A stretch of DNA of 64,000 nucleotides from positions 124,421 to 188,420 of the forward strand of contig NZ_MCGQ01000023.1 in assembly GCF_002242805.1 (NCBI RefSeq). The letters run 5' to 3'. Origin of the DNA: Streptomyces diastatochromogenes (GTDB lineage: Bacteria; Actinomycetota; Actinomycetes; Streptomycetales; Streptomycetaceae). A program made the position numbers and the translations under genes. Below are positions 7,962 through 15,586 of the stretch, in pieces (positions within the stretch are counted from its first letter, which is position 1; every line of letters begins with the position of its first letter). The notes beneath the pieces are model-generated. The model did no database searches. It was not told the DNA's origin and saw nothing but the letters and a program-made list of their open reading frames with translations.

Positions 7962-8534
7962 TCAGCCGGACGGGTCCCCCGTCGGTTCCGGTGCCTCGGC
8001 GGGCAGCGCGGTGAACTCCTTCAGGGCCTCGGTCAGCCACTGGGTCCAGAAGGTCTCCAGGTCGATGCCGGCGCGCAGGACCAGGTGGCGCAGGCGGTCC
8101 TGCGGGCCGGTCCGGTCCGGCGGGAAGTCGCGCCGCTCGATCTCCTCGTACTCGGCCAACTGCCGCTGGTGCAGCTCCAGATGGCGGCGCAGGTCGGATT
8201 CGAGGCCCGCCGTGCCGACCACCGCCGCGGCGCGCAGCCGCAGCAGCAGGACGTCCCGCTGTGGCTTGGGATCCTGGGAGGCGGCGGTCCAGCGGGCCAG
8301 TTCGGCGCGGCCCGCGGGCAGAACCTCGTAACTCTTCTTCTGCCCGCGGGCCGGCTGCTCGGCCGGCAGGGTGCGGATGTGGCCCTCGGCCTCCAGCTTG
8401 CCCAGCTCCCGATAGATCTGCTGGTGCGTCGCGGACCAGAAGTAGCCGATCGACTTGTCGAACCGGCGGGTCAGTTCGAGACCCGACGACGGCTTCTCCA
8501 GCAGGGCGGTGAGGATGGCGTGCGGGAGTGACAT
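7962..8534 (-). CDS. PadR family transcriptional regulator
   Basis: A 190-residue PadR protein. The N-terminal winged helix reads MSLPHAILTALLEKPSSGLEL through the recognition helix WSATHQQIYRELGKLEAEGHI, followed by the wing (QKKSYEVLPAGRAELARW). The C-terminal half is the dimerisation domain of long helices (LRRHLELHQRQLAEYEEIE). It starts 30 bases downstream of the fadH-like gene on the same strand, so it is probably in the same transcript and may control it. Confidence 0.9.
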   Translation of the reverse strand: MSLPHAILTALLEKPSSGLELTRRFDKSIGYFWSATHQQIYRELGKLEAEGHIRTLPAEQPARGQKKSYEVLPAGRAELARWTAASQDPKPQRDVLLLRLRAAAVVGTAGLESDLRRHLELHQRQLAEYEEIERRDFPPDRTGPQDRLRHLVLRAGIDLETFWTQWLTEALKEFTALPAEAPEPTGDPSG

Positions 8535-8564
8535 GGGCTCATCCTAGGGACGGGCGTACGGCCC

Positions 8565-10580
8565 CTACAGGGCCGCCGCCAGTTCGGTGCCCTGCTTGAT
8601 GGCCCGCTTGGCGTCCAGCTCGGCCGCGACGTCGGCGCCGCCGATCAGGTGGACGCTGCGTCCGGCGGCGACCAGCTCCTCGTACAGGTCGCGGCGCGGC
8701 TCCTGGCCGGTGCACAGCACGACGGTGTCGACCTCCAGGACCGTGCTCTCCTCGCCCACGGTGATGTGCAGGCCCGCGTCGTCGATCCGGTCGTAGCGCA
8801 CGCCCGGGACCATGGTCACGCCGCGGTGCTTCAGCTCGGTGCGGTGGATCCAGCCGGTGGTCTTGCCGAGTCCGGCACCGACCTTGGTGGTCTTGCGCTG
8901 GAGGAGGTGGACCGCGCGCGGCGGGGCGGGCCGGCGCGGTGCGGCGAGGCCGCCCGGTGCCGCGTAGTCCATGTCGACGCCCCAGTTGCGGAAGTACGTC
9001 TCCGGGTCCTCGCTCGCCTTGTCGCCGCCGTCGGTGAGGTACTCGGCGACGTCGAAGCCGATACCGCCGGCGCCCAGGATGGCGACGCGGTCGCCGACGG
9101 GGGCACCGTCGCGCAGGACGTCGAGGTAGCCGAGGACGCGGGGGTGGTCGGCGCCGGGGATGTCGGGGGTGCGCGGGGTGACGCCGGTGGCGACGACGAC
9201 CTCGTCGTAGTCGGCCAGGTCCCCGGCGCCGACCCAGGTGTCGAGGCGTACGTCCACGCCGTGCTCGTCGAGCTGGTGGCGGAAGTAGCGCAGCGTCTCG
9301 TCGAACTCCTGCTTGCCGGGGACCTTGCGGGCCACGTTCAGCTGGCCGCCGATCTCGCTCCCGGCGTCGAAGAGCACCACGTCATGGCCGCGTTCGGCGG
9401 CGCTCACGGCGCAGGCGAGGCCCGCCGGACCGGCGCCGACGACGGCGACGCGCTTCTTCAGCCGGGTCGGGGAGAGCACCAGTTCCGTCTCGTGGCAGGC
9501 GCGCGGGTTGACCAGGCAGGAGGTGATCTTGCCGCTGAACGTGTGGTCGAGGCAGGCCTGGTTGCAGCCGATGCAGGTGTTGATGGCCTCGGGCGTGCCG
9601 GCCGCGGCCTTGTTGACGAAGTCGGGGTCGGCGAGCATCGGGCGGGCCATGGACACCATGTCCGCGTAGCCGTCGGCGAGCAACTCCTCGGCCAGCTCGG
9701 GGGTGTTGATGCGGTTGGTGGTCACCAGCGGGAGGGACACCTCGCCCATGAGCTTCTTGGTGACCCAGGTGTAGGCGCCGCGCGGGACCGAGGTGGCGAT
9801 GGTGGGGATGCGCGCCTCGTGCCAGCCGATGCCGGTGTTGATGATCGTCGCCCCGGCGGCCTCGACGGCCTTGGCGAGGGTGACGACCTCCTCCAGGGAG
9901 GAGCCGCCCGGGACCAGGTCCAGCATGGAGAGCCGGTAGATGATGATGAAGTCCTCGCCGACCGCCTCGCGCACGCGCTGGACGATCTCGACGGGGAAAC
10001 GCATCCGGTTCTCGTACGAGCCGCCCCAGCGGTCGGTGCGGTGGTTGGTCTGGGCGGCGATGAACTCGTTGATGAGGTAGCCCTCGGAGCCCATGATCTC
10101 GACGCCGTCGTAACCGGCCCGCTGTGCCAGGCGGGCGGCGCGGGCGTAGTCGTCGATGGTGCGCTCGACGTCGGCGTCGCTCAGTTCGCGCGGCACGAAG
10201 GGGCTGATCGGGGCCTGCAGCGGGCTCGGGGCGACCAGGTCCTGGTGGTAGGCGTACCGGCCGAAGTGCAGGATCTGCATCGCGATCCGGCCGCCCTCGC
10301 GGTGTACGGCCTCGGTGACGGCCTTGTGCTCCTCGGCCTCCGCCTCGGTGGTGAGCTTGGAGCCGCCCTCCCACGGCCGCCCCTCCTCGTTGGGCGCGAT
10401 GCCGCCGGTGACGATGAGCCCGACTCCGCCGCGCGCGCGGGCCGCGTAGAACGCCGCCATCCGCTCGAAGCCGCGCTCGGCCTCCTCCAGACCGACGTGC
10501 ATGGAGCCCATGAGGACGCGGTTGGGCAGCGTGGTGAATCCCAGGTCGAGCGGGGACATCAGGTGCGGGTAACGGCTCAT
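8565..10580 (-). CDS. fadH: NADPH-dependent 2,4-dienoyl-CoA reductase
   Basis: A 671-residue flavo-iron-sulfur enzyme that reduces 2,4-dienoyl-CoA in beta-oxidation of unsaturated fatty acids. Residues 1 to about 330 are an Old Yellow Enzyme TIM barrel with FMN; CIGCNQACLDHTFSGKITSC holds the four cysteines of the 4Fe-4S cluster; the C-terminal half has the FAD motif VAVVGAGPAGLACA and an NADPH domain with VAILGAGGIGFDVAEYL. Length matches E. coli FadH. The internal ATG at 10580 is preceded by GGAGGG, while the longer start has no such site. A PadR regulator follows 30 bases later. Confidence 0.93.
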   Translation of the reverse strand: MSRYPHLMSPLDLGFTTLPNRVLMGSMHVGLEEAERGFERMAAFYAARARGGVGLIVTGGIAPNEEGRPWEGGSKLTTEAEAEEHKAVTEAVHREGGRIAMQILHFGRYAYHQDLVAPSPLQAPISPFVPRELSDADVERTIDDYARAARLAQRAGYDGVEIMGSEGYLINEFIAAQTNHRTDRWGGSYENRMRFPVEIVQRVREAVGEDFIIIYRLSMLDLVPGGSSLEEVVTLAKAVEAAGATIINTGIGWHEARIPTIATSVPRGAYTWVTKKLMGEVSLPLVTTNRINTPELAEELLADGYADMVSMARPMLADPDFVNKAAAGTPEAINTCIGCNQACLDHTFSGKITSCLVNPRACHETELVLSPTRLKKRVAVVGAGPAGLACAVSAAERGHDVVLFDAGSEIGGQLNVARKVPGKQEFDETLRYFRHQLDEHGVDVRLDTWVGAGDLADYDEVVVATGVTPRTPDIPGADHPRVLGYLDVLRDGAPVGDRVAILGAGGIGFDVAEYLTDGGDKASEDPETYFRNWGVDMDYAAPGGLAAPRRPAPPRAVHLLQRKTTKVGAGLGKTTGWIHRTELKHRGVTMVPGVRYDRIDDAGLHITVGEESTVLEVDTVVLCTGQEPRRDLYEELVAAGRSVHLIGGADVAAELDAKRAIKQGTELAAAL

Positions 10581-10612
10581 CGGGCCCTCCGTGCGCGGTG
10601 TGGACGCCTCTG

Positions 10613-10650
10613 TTGTAGAGGACCCCGAACCCATTGTGCAACTAGTTGCA
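10613..10650 (-). promoter_or_regulatory. fadH promoter with overlapping palindromic operator
   Basis: On the minus strand, TTGCAC (10636-10641) and CTACAA (10613-10618) are separated by exactly 17 bases, a good sigma-70-like promoter. The perfect 14-base palindrome TGCAACTAGTTGCA (10637-10650) covers the -35 element. This arrangement suggests a repressor that blocks polymerase. Confidence 0.6.
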
Positions 10651-10701
10651 TAAACGCACGGAGGTGAACCCGATCACTCTGTGGCTGTGGCTGCCGTTAC
10701 G

Positions 10702-11070
10702 TCACCGGCTTTCGAGCAGGAGGTGCAGTTCCCGTTCCTGGTCCCCCGAGGCCGAGGAGAGGTTGCGCACCGCGAAGAGCGAGTCCAGCGTCCTGTGGAG
10801 CCGGTTGATCGCCCAGTAGCTGCCCTGCGCGTCGGCCTCGACGCCGGCCGAGAGCCGGGCGGGCGGCCGGCAGGCGTGGGCGTCGGTGACCTCGAACGTG
10901 CCGAGCCACACCATCGGGCGTGTCTCGTGGAGCTGCTGTGGCACGTCCTCGGCGGACCGGTCGGACTCGAAGCACTCGCACAGCGCGTCGAACACGATCC
11001 GGGCGTCTTCCTTGCTGCATCCGCTGATCTCGAGGGACACGGCTTCCTCGTGCGATCGCTCACGGGCCAT
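10702..11070 (-). CDS. Conserved-looking small protein of unknown function
   Basis: A 122-residue soluble protein starting MARERSHEEAVSLEISGCSK. Nothing in it matches a family I recognise. It looks like an alpha/beta fold, with EDARIVFDALCECFESD suggesting a helix and PMVWLGTFEVTDAHACR suggesting strands; there are no membrane segments or signal peptide. The ATG at 11070 has a GAGGAG-like site about 9 bases upstream on the minus strand. It stands alone between fadH and a secreted protein. Confidence 0.65.
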   Translation of the reverse strand: MARERSHEEAVSLEISGCSKEDARIVFDALCECFESDRSAEDVPQQLHETRPMVWLGTFEVTDAHACRPPARLSAGVEADAQGSYWAINRLHRTLDSLFAVRNLSSASGDQERELHLLLESR

Positions 11071-11196
11071 CGTGATCGCTCCTCTCATGGCGGTGGCGCG
11101 ATACCGCGGGCTCCCCGCGCACCGCGCCACCTCCCCAGAAAACCACCACTTTCCGGAAACGCACCACCTGTCGCGGCGGCGACGCGGCGGGGGTTC

Positions 11197-12081
11197 TCAG
11201 CCGCGCGAGAACTTGTACGTCTTGCTGTCCGTGAGGATGCAGAACCCCGGCGACATGACGATCACCCGCAGGACGCCGGTCCGGCGGTCGTAGTCGATGC
11301 CCTCCGTCTCGAAGGTGCCCGAGCAGGAGCTGCGCAGCGGCAGCTGGCGCAGGGCCGTGACATGGCCGGAGACGTCCGCCGAGCCCGGGGTCGCGGACAG
11401 GTCGATCTGGAGCAGCGGCTTGGTCATGCCGAAGAGGGAGCCGTCCGGGTCGTCCGAGGAGCACAGCAGGGTCGTCGGGCCGGAGAAGTCGCAGCCCTGG
11501 ACGTCGCGGACGGCGTGGTCGAGGTTGACCTTGGAGGCCTGCGGGAGGTTCGCCGAGGGCGAGGTGCTCGGGTTGATGCCCGGGGTCGGGAAGACCAGCA
11601 GGCGGTTCATGGTGCCCCACTCGCCCGCCAGCATCCACTGGCCGTCCGGCGAGATCGCGTCCCAGGAGTTGTTCAGCGCCTCGCCGGGACTCAGCGCGTG
11701 GACGTACTCCGACCAGGCGCCGCCCGGTGCCTGCACACGGAACATCTTCGAGTTGCCGGAGTCCTGCTGGTAGGGCTCGATGTAGTAGCCGTTGTACGAG
11801 GCGTCGGGGTCGCCGACGTGGTTCCAGCCTCTGCTGGAGACACCGATGGGGATGGTGCCGATGCCGGTGTACCGGTTGGGGCTGTTCGCCGGGACCTCCA
11901 CCGAGGTCAGACCCTGGCTCTCGGTCAGCGGGTCGGCGCGGTCGGAGCCGGTCTCGGTCCAGTTGTCGGCGGCGGAGGCCGGGGCGGGTGCGGCGAGGGA
12001 CACCACGGCTGCGGTGGCCAGGGTGACGAGTCCGGCGAGGACTGTGTGACAACGTTGCCGGACGGACGGGGACGCGGGCAT
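11197..12081 (-). CDS. Secreted protein of unknown function
   Basis: A 294-residue exported protein. The signal peptide MPASPSVRQRCHTVLAGLVT ends near ASAADNW. The mature part has repeated short beta-strand segments (WSEYVHAL, DGQWMLAGEWGTMNRLLVFPTPG, GPTTLLCSSDDPDGSLFGM, LLQIDLSATPGSADVSGHVTAL, GIDYDRRTGVLRVIVMS), a layout like a small beta-propeller. Two Cys pairs could form disulfides. The ATG at 12081 has GGAG upstream on the minus strand. No catalytic motif is recognisable. Confidence 0.7.
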   Translation of the reverse strand: MPASPSVRQRCHTVLAGLVTLATAAVVSLAAPAPASAADNWTETGSDRADPLTESQGLTSVEVPANSPNRYTGIGTIPIGVSSRGWNHVGDPDASYNGYYIEPYQQDSGNSKMFRVQAPGGAWSEYVHALSPGEALNNSWDAISPDGQWMLAGEWGTMNRLLVFPTPGINPSTSPSANLPQASKVNLDHAVRDVQGCDFSGPTTLLCSSDDPDGSLFGMTKPLLQIDLSATPGSADVSGHVTALRQLPLRSSCSGTFETEGIDYDRRTGVLRVIVMSPGFCILTDSKTYKFSRG

Positions 12082-12370
12082 GGCCGACTCCTCGAACGGG
12101 GGGGGTGGGGCACTCGGTCGGCGCACAGTCTGACGGGGCTCGATGGTCATGTACAGACCAATGGAGCAACATGAGGGTGAACTCTCCCGGCCCCGGGGAC
12201 TTGCCTGCCGGTCACGGGGGTGGTTACTTCGGCGGACGTCCGCCGCCGTGTTGAGAGATGGTGGAGATAGTCGGCGACGGCGTCGGAGAGTCGCGTGTGA
12301 GCGCGGTAGAACAAGGGGAGTCGGCACGGGGGACGACGTGCCGTGCGGACTGGCGAAGGCGGTGCATGGC
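12082..12370. other. Divergent intergenic region of 289 bases
   Basis: It separates the secreted protein (minus) from the PP2C phosphatase (plus) and must hold both promoters. The main feature is a perfect 14-base palindrome GGCGGACGTCCGCC at 12231-12244. A weak GAAGG ribosome binding site lies before 12371. I see no gene in it. Confidence 0.5.
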
Positions 12371-14437
12371 ATGAGTGCAGCCGAGGCTCCGGTGGCCGAG
12401 GGCGGCGGGCCGGTGCGGCCGAGCGGGCTGCTCGACGTACTGAGCGTCGCGTCGGTGGTGCTGGACGCCGAGGGCCGCATCGTGCTGTGGAGCCCCCAGG
12501 CGGAGGAGCTGTTCGGCTATTCGGCGCCGGAGGCGCTGGGGCAGTTCGCCGCCCGGCTGATGGTGAACGACGAGCACATCCAGATGGTCGGCAAGCTGTT
12601 CGCCGATGTGATGCAGACCGGTCAGAGCTGGGCCGGGGCGTTCCCCGTCCGGGTCAAGGACGGCGGCACGCGTCTGGTGGAGTTCCGCAACATGCGCCTG
12701 CTGGACGACCAGGGCGACGTGTACGCGCTGGGGCTCGCGGCCGACCGGTCCACGGTGCGCCGCCTCGAACAGGACGTGGCGCTGTCCGAGCGGATGGTGA
12801 AACAGTCACCGATCGGATTCGCCGTGTTCGACACGGACCTGCGGTATGTCTCGATCAACCCGGCCCTGGCGAAGATCAACGGCATCCCCGCCGCGGAGCA
12901 CGTCGGGCGGACCGTCGGCGAGATGCTGCCGCTGCTGGACGTCGACGCCCTGGAGGGCGCGGCCCGCCGGGTCCTGGAGACCGGGGTGCCCCTCGTGGCC
13001 CAGTCCACCATCGGCCGGACCCCGGCCGATCCGGACGAGGACCACGCCTGGTCGGTGTCGCTCTACCGGCTGGAGGACTCGGTGGGCACGGTGCTCGGCG
13101 TCGCGGCCTCGGTGGTGGACATCACCGAGGCCCACCGGGCGCGCATCGAGACCGAGACCGCGCGGCGACGGCTCGCCGTCATCGCCGACGCCTCCACGCG
13201 CATCGGTACGACGCTGGAGCTGGAGCGCACGGCGTTCGAACTGGCCGAGGTCGCCGTGCCCGCGCTGGCCGACGTGGCCGCCGTGGACCTGCTGGACGCC
13301 GTCGTGGAGGGCCGGCCCAGCACGCTCGGCCCGTCGGAGGACGCGGTGATCCGGGCCCTGGCGCTGCGGGCCGACCAGGAGTCGGAGGCCGTCCGGGCGG
13401 CCGACGCGCCCGGCCGGATCGCCCGGTACGGGCCCGACCGGCTGGTCACCGAGTGCGTCCGTTCGGGTGAGGCGGTGCTGGTGCAGCAGGTGAAGGACGA
13501 GGACCTGCCGCGCATCGCCCGCTCCCCCGAGGCGGCCGCCCTCCTGGGCCGGGCGGGCCTGCACTCGTATCTCGCCGTGCCGCTGATCGCGCGCGGCGAG
13601 GTGCTGGGCGCCCTCGACCTCAAGCGCACCCGCAATCCGGCGCCCTTCGACGCGGACGACGTCCTGCTGGCCCGGGAACTGGCGGCCCGGGCGGCCGTGC
13701 AGATCGACAACGCCCGCTGGTACCAGAACGCCCGCAACACCGCGCTCACCCTGCAGCGCAGCCTGCTGCCCAGCCAGCCGCCGGTGACGACGGGCCTTGA
13801 GGTGGCCTCCCGCTATCAGCCGGCGGGCGCCACCAGCGAGGTCGGCGGCGACTGGTTCGACGTCATCCCGCTGGAGGGCGGCCGGACGGCACTCGTGGTC
13901 GGCGACGTCATGGGCAGCGGCATCAACGCCGCCGCCACCATGGGCCGACTGCGCACCGCGACCACCACGCTGGCCGCGCTCGGCCTCGACCCGGCGGTGC
14001 TGCTGGAGCACCTGGACAAGACGACCTCGGCCTGGGACCACTCCATCGCCACCTGTGTGTACGCCGTCCACGACCCGCATCTGCGCCAGTGCCGGATCGC
14101 CAACGCCGGCCACCTCCCGCCGGCCCGGGTGCGTCCCGGCCACCCGCCGGAGCTGCTCGACCTGCCCACCGGGGTCCCGTTGGGCGTGGGCGGGGTCGAG
14201 TTCTCCACCGTGACGGTCGACTTCGAGCCGGGCGACGAGCTGGTGTTCTACACCGACGGGCTGGTCGAGACCCGCTGCCACTCCCTGGACGAACGCCTGG
14301 ACTTCCTGCTGTCCCTGCTCGACGACCCCGGCCGCCCGCTGGAGGAGGCCTGCGACCTGCTCCTGCGGACGCTGCACCACCCCGACAACCACGACGACGT
14401 GGCCCTGCTCATCGCCCGGGCACAGGAGCTGCGGTAG
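12371..14437 (+). CDS. PAS-PAS-GAF-PP2C (SpoIIE-type) sensor phosphatase
   Basis: A 688-residue soluble signalling protein. A first PAS domain (about 20-130: SVASVVLDAEGRIVLWSPQA, ELFGYSAPEALGQ) and a second (about 140-255: PIGFAVFDTDLRYVSINPAL) are followed by a GAF domain (about 270-435) and a PP2C/SpoIIE phosphatase (about 455-688: SEVGGDWFDVIPL, VVGDVMGSGINAAATM, ANAGHLPPARVRP, FYTDGLVETR, DDVALLIAR), which keeps the metal-binding aspartates. Such proteins usually dephosphorylate anti-anti-sigma factors in partner-switching cascades; no partner is nearby. ATG 12371 is chosen as it directly precedes the PAS domain. Confidence 0.88.
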   Translation: MSAAEAPVAEGGGPVRPSGLLDVLSVASVVLDAEGRIVLWSPQAEELFGYSAPEALGQFAARLMVNDEHIQMVGKLFADVMQTGQSWAGAFPVRVKDGGTRLVEFRNMRLLDDQGDVYALGLAADRSTVRRLEQDVALSERMVKQSPIGFAVFDTDLRYVSINPALAKINGIPAAEHVGRTVGEMLPLLDVDALEGAARRVLETGVPLVAQSTIGRTPADPDEDHAWSVSLYRLEDSVGTVLGVAASVVDITEAHRARIETETARRRLAVIADASTRIGTTLELERTAFELAEVAVPALADVAAVDLLDAVVEGRPSTLGPSEDAVIRALALRADQESEAVRAADAPGRIARYGPDRLVTECVRSGEAVLVQQVKDEDLPRIARSPEAAALLGRAGLHSYLAVPLIARGEVLGALDLKRTRNPAPFDADDVLLARELAARAAVQIDNARWYQNARNTALTLQRSLLPSQPPVTTGLEVASRYQPAGATSEVGGDWFDVIPLEGGRTALVVGDVMGSGINAAATMGRLRTATTTLAALGLDPAVLLEHLDKTTSAWDHSIATCVYAVHDPHLRQCRIANAGHLPPARVRPGHPPELLDLPTGVPLGVGGVEFSTVTVDFEPGDELVFYTDGLVETRCHSLDERLDFLLSLLDDPGRPLEEACDLLLRTLHHPDNHDDVALLIARAQELR

Positions 14438-14441
14438 GCCG

Positions 14442-15236
14442 CTACTCCCGTACGCCGATCACCACATGGGCGTACGCCTCGTCCGACACCGCCAGACGGG
14501 TCGTCAGACCGGCGCGCGTGAACGCCGCTGCGGCCGCCTGTGCCTGGCGTTCGCTGGCCTCGGTCAGGAGGCAGCCGCCGGGCGCCAGCCACCCGGGTGC
14601 CCCGGCGGCCACCCGGCGCAGTATGTCGAGGCCGTCCGCGCCGCCGTCGAGGGCGGTCTGCGGCTCGTGGTCGCGGGCCTCCGCCGGGAGGAGTGCCACG
14701 TCGGCGCTGGGGACGTAGGGCACGTTGGCCGTGAGGATGCCGACGCGGCCCCGCAGGCCGGCGGGCAGGGCGTCGAACAGGTCGCCCGCATGGGCCCGGC
14801 CGCCGTAGGGAGCGAGGTTGCGGCGGGCGCAGCGCACGGCCGCCGGGTCGATGTCGGCGGCGTGCACCTCGACAACGCCCAGTGCGGCGGCCAGGGCTGC
14901 GCCGAGCGCACCGGAGCCGCAGCACAGGTCGACGACGACCCGTGCCTCCGGGGCCTGGGCCAGGGCCTGGTCGACCAGGAACTCGGTACGGCGGCGGGGG
15001 ACGAAGACGCCCTCGTCCACCGCGATGCGCAGACCGTGGAACTCGGCCCAGCCGAGGACGTGTTCGAGCGGGAGTCCGGCGGCGCGCCGGTCCACCATCG
15101 CGGACAGTTCCTCGGGGGTACGAGCCGTGGTGAGGAGCAACTCCGCCTCGTCCTCGGCGAAGACGCACCCGGCGGCGCGCAGCGCGGAGACGACGGCGGA
15201 AGGGGAGAGAGGGGGCAGGGAGGGCAGAGCGGGCAT
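14442..15236 (-). CDS. HemK/PrmC-like protein N5-glutamine methyltransferase
   Basis: A 264-residue SAM-dependent methyltransferase of the class that modifies glutamines in release factors. The N-terminal helical part (VVSALRAAGCVFAEDEAELLL) and the PLEHVLGWAEFHGLRIAVDEGVFVPRRRTEFLV segment are typical. The SAM motif is VVDLCCGSGALGAALAAAL, and the catalytic NPPY signature is changed to NVPYVP. That substitution marks the paralogous group usually annotated as putative methyltransferase rather than true PrmC. Start is ambiguous: a longer reading to 15314 would run into the tandem repeats. It converges on the phosphatase with a 4-base gap. Confidence 0.82.
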   Translation of the reverse strand: MPALPSLPPLSPSAVVSALRAAGCVFAEDEAELLLTTARTPEELSAMVDRRAAGLPLEHVLGWAEFHGLRIAVDEGVFVPRRRTEFLVDQALAQAPEARVVVDLCCGSGALGAALAAALGVVEVHAADIDPAAVRCARRNLAPYGGRAHAGDLFDALPAGLRGRVGILTANVPYVPSADVALLPAEARDHEPQTALDGGADGLDILRRVAAGAPGWLAPGGCLLTEASERQAQAAAAAFTRAGLTTRLAVSDEAYAHVVIGVRE

Positions 15237-15586
15237 GGACGCCGAGAGCCTTTCGGGAACCGGGAGGCGAAGGGCGCTCTCGCGGTCACCTGTGGCGGTG
15301 GACCGCGCTGTCACAGAAAGCTGTCACAGATAGCTGTCACAGAAGGCTGTCACCAGGAGAGAGCACCCCGACTGACACTGCGGTAATGGGTCTCACCTCC
15401 TCGGCAGCCTGGGGCCGCGTACCGTCCGCGGCCGGACGGCCACCATACCCCAGGGCCCGGATCGGCCGTCGTCCGCGCCGAGTTCGAAACTGCCTGGCGC
15501 GGCCGGGTGCGGCCCGTTACGATCGCCGCGATGACCACTCACTCTGCTGTCAGATTGGGGGTCCCGTCCGCGCAAGGTGAGTGCTG
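15237..15586. other. 350-base divergent intergenic region with tandem repeats
   Basis: It lies between the methyltransferase (minus) and the MoxR-associated protein (plus). It contains four 13-base direct repeats at 15307-15358 and overlapping GC-rich inverted repeats near 15413-15440. The AAGG ribosome binding site for the plus gene is at 15574-15577. No other gene is evident. Confidence 0.55.
15307..15358. repeat. Four tandem 13-base direct repeats (GCTGTCACAGAAA family)
   Basis: Copies start at 15307, 15320, 15333 and 15346. The first three share GCTGTCACAGA with variation only in the last two bases; the fourth begins GCTGTCAC and then diverges. On the minus strand they read as GTGACAGC units in the leader of the methyltransferase gene. 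They could be iterons for a regulator, or replication slippage. Confidence 0.85.

Noticed and set aside
8649..10667. A 672-residue plus-strand open frame opposite fadH
   Set aside because: High-GC third-position shadow; fadH on the minus strand has all expected motifs.
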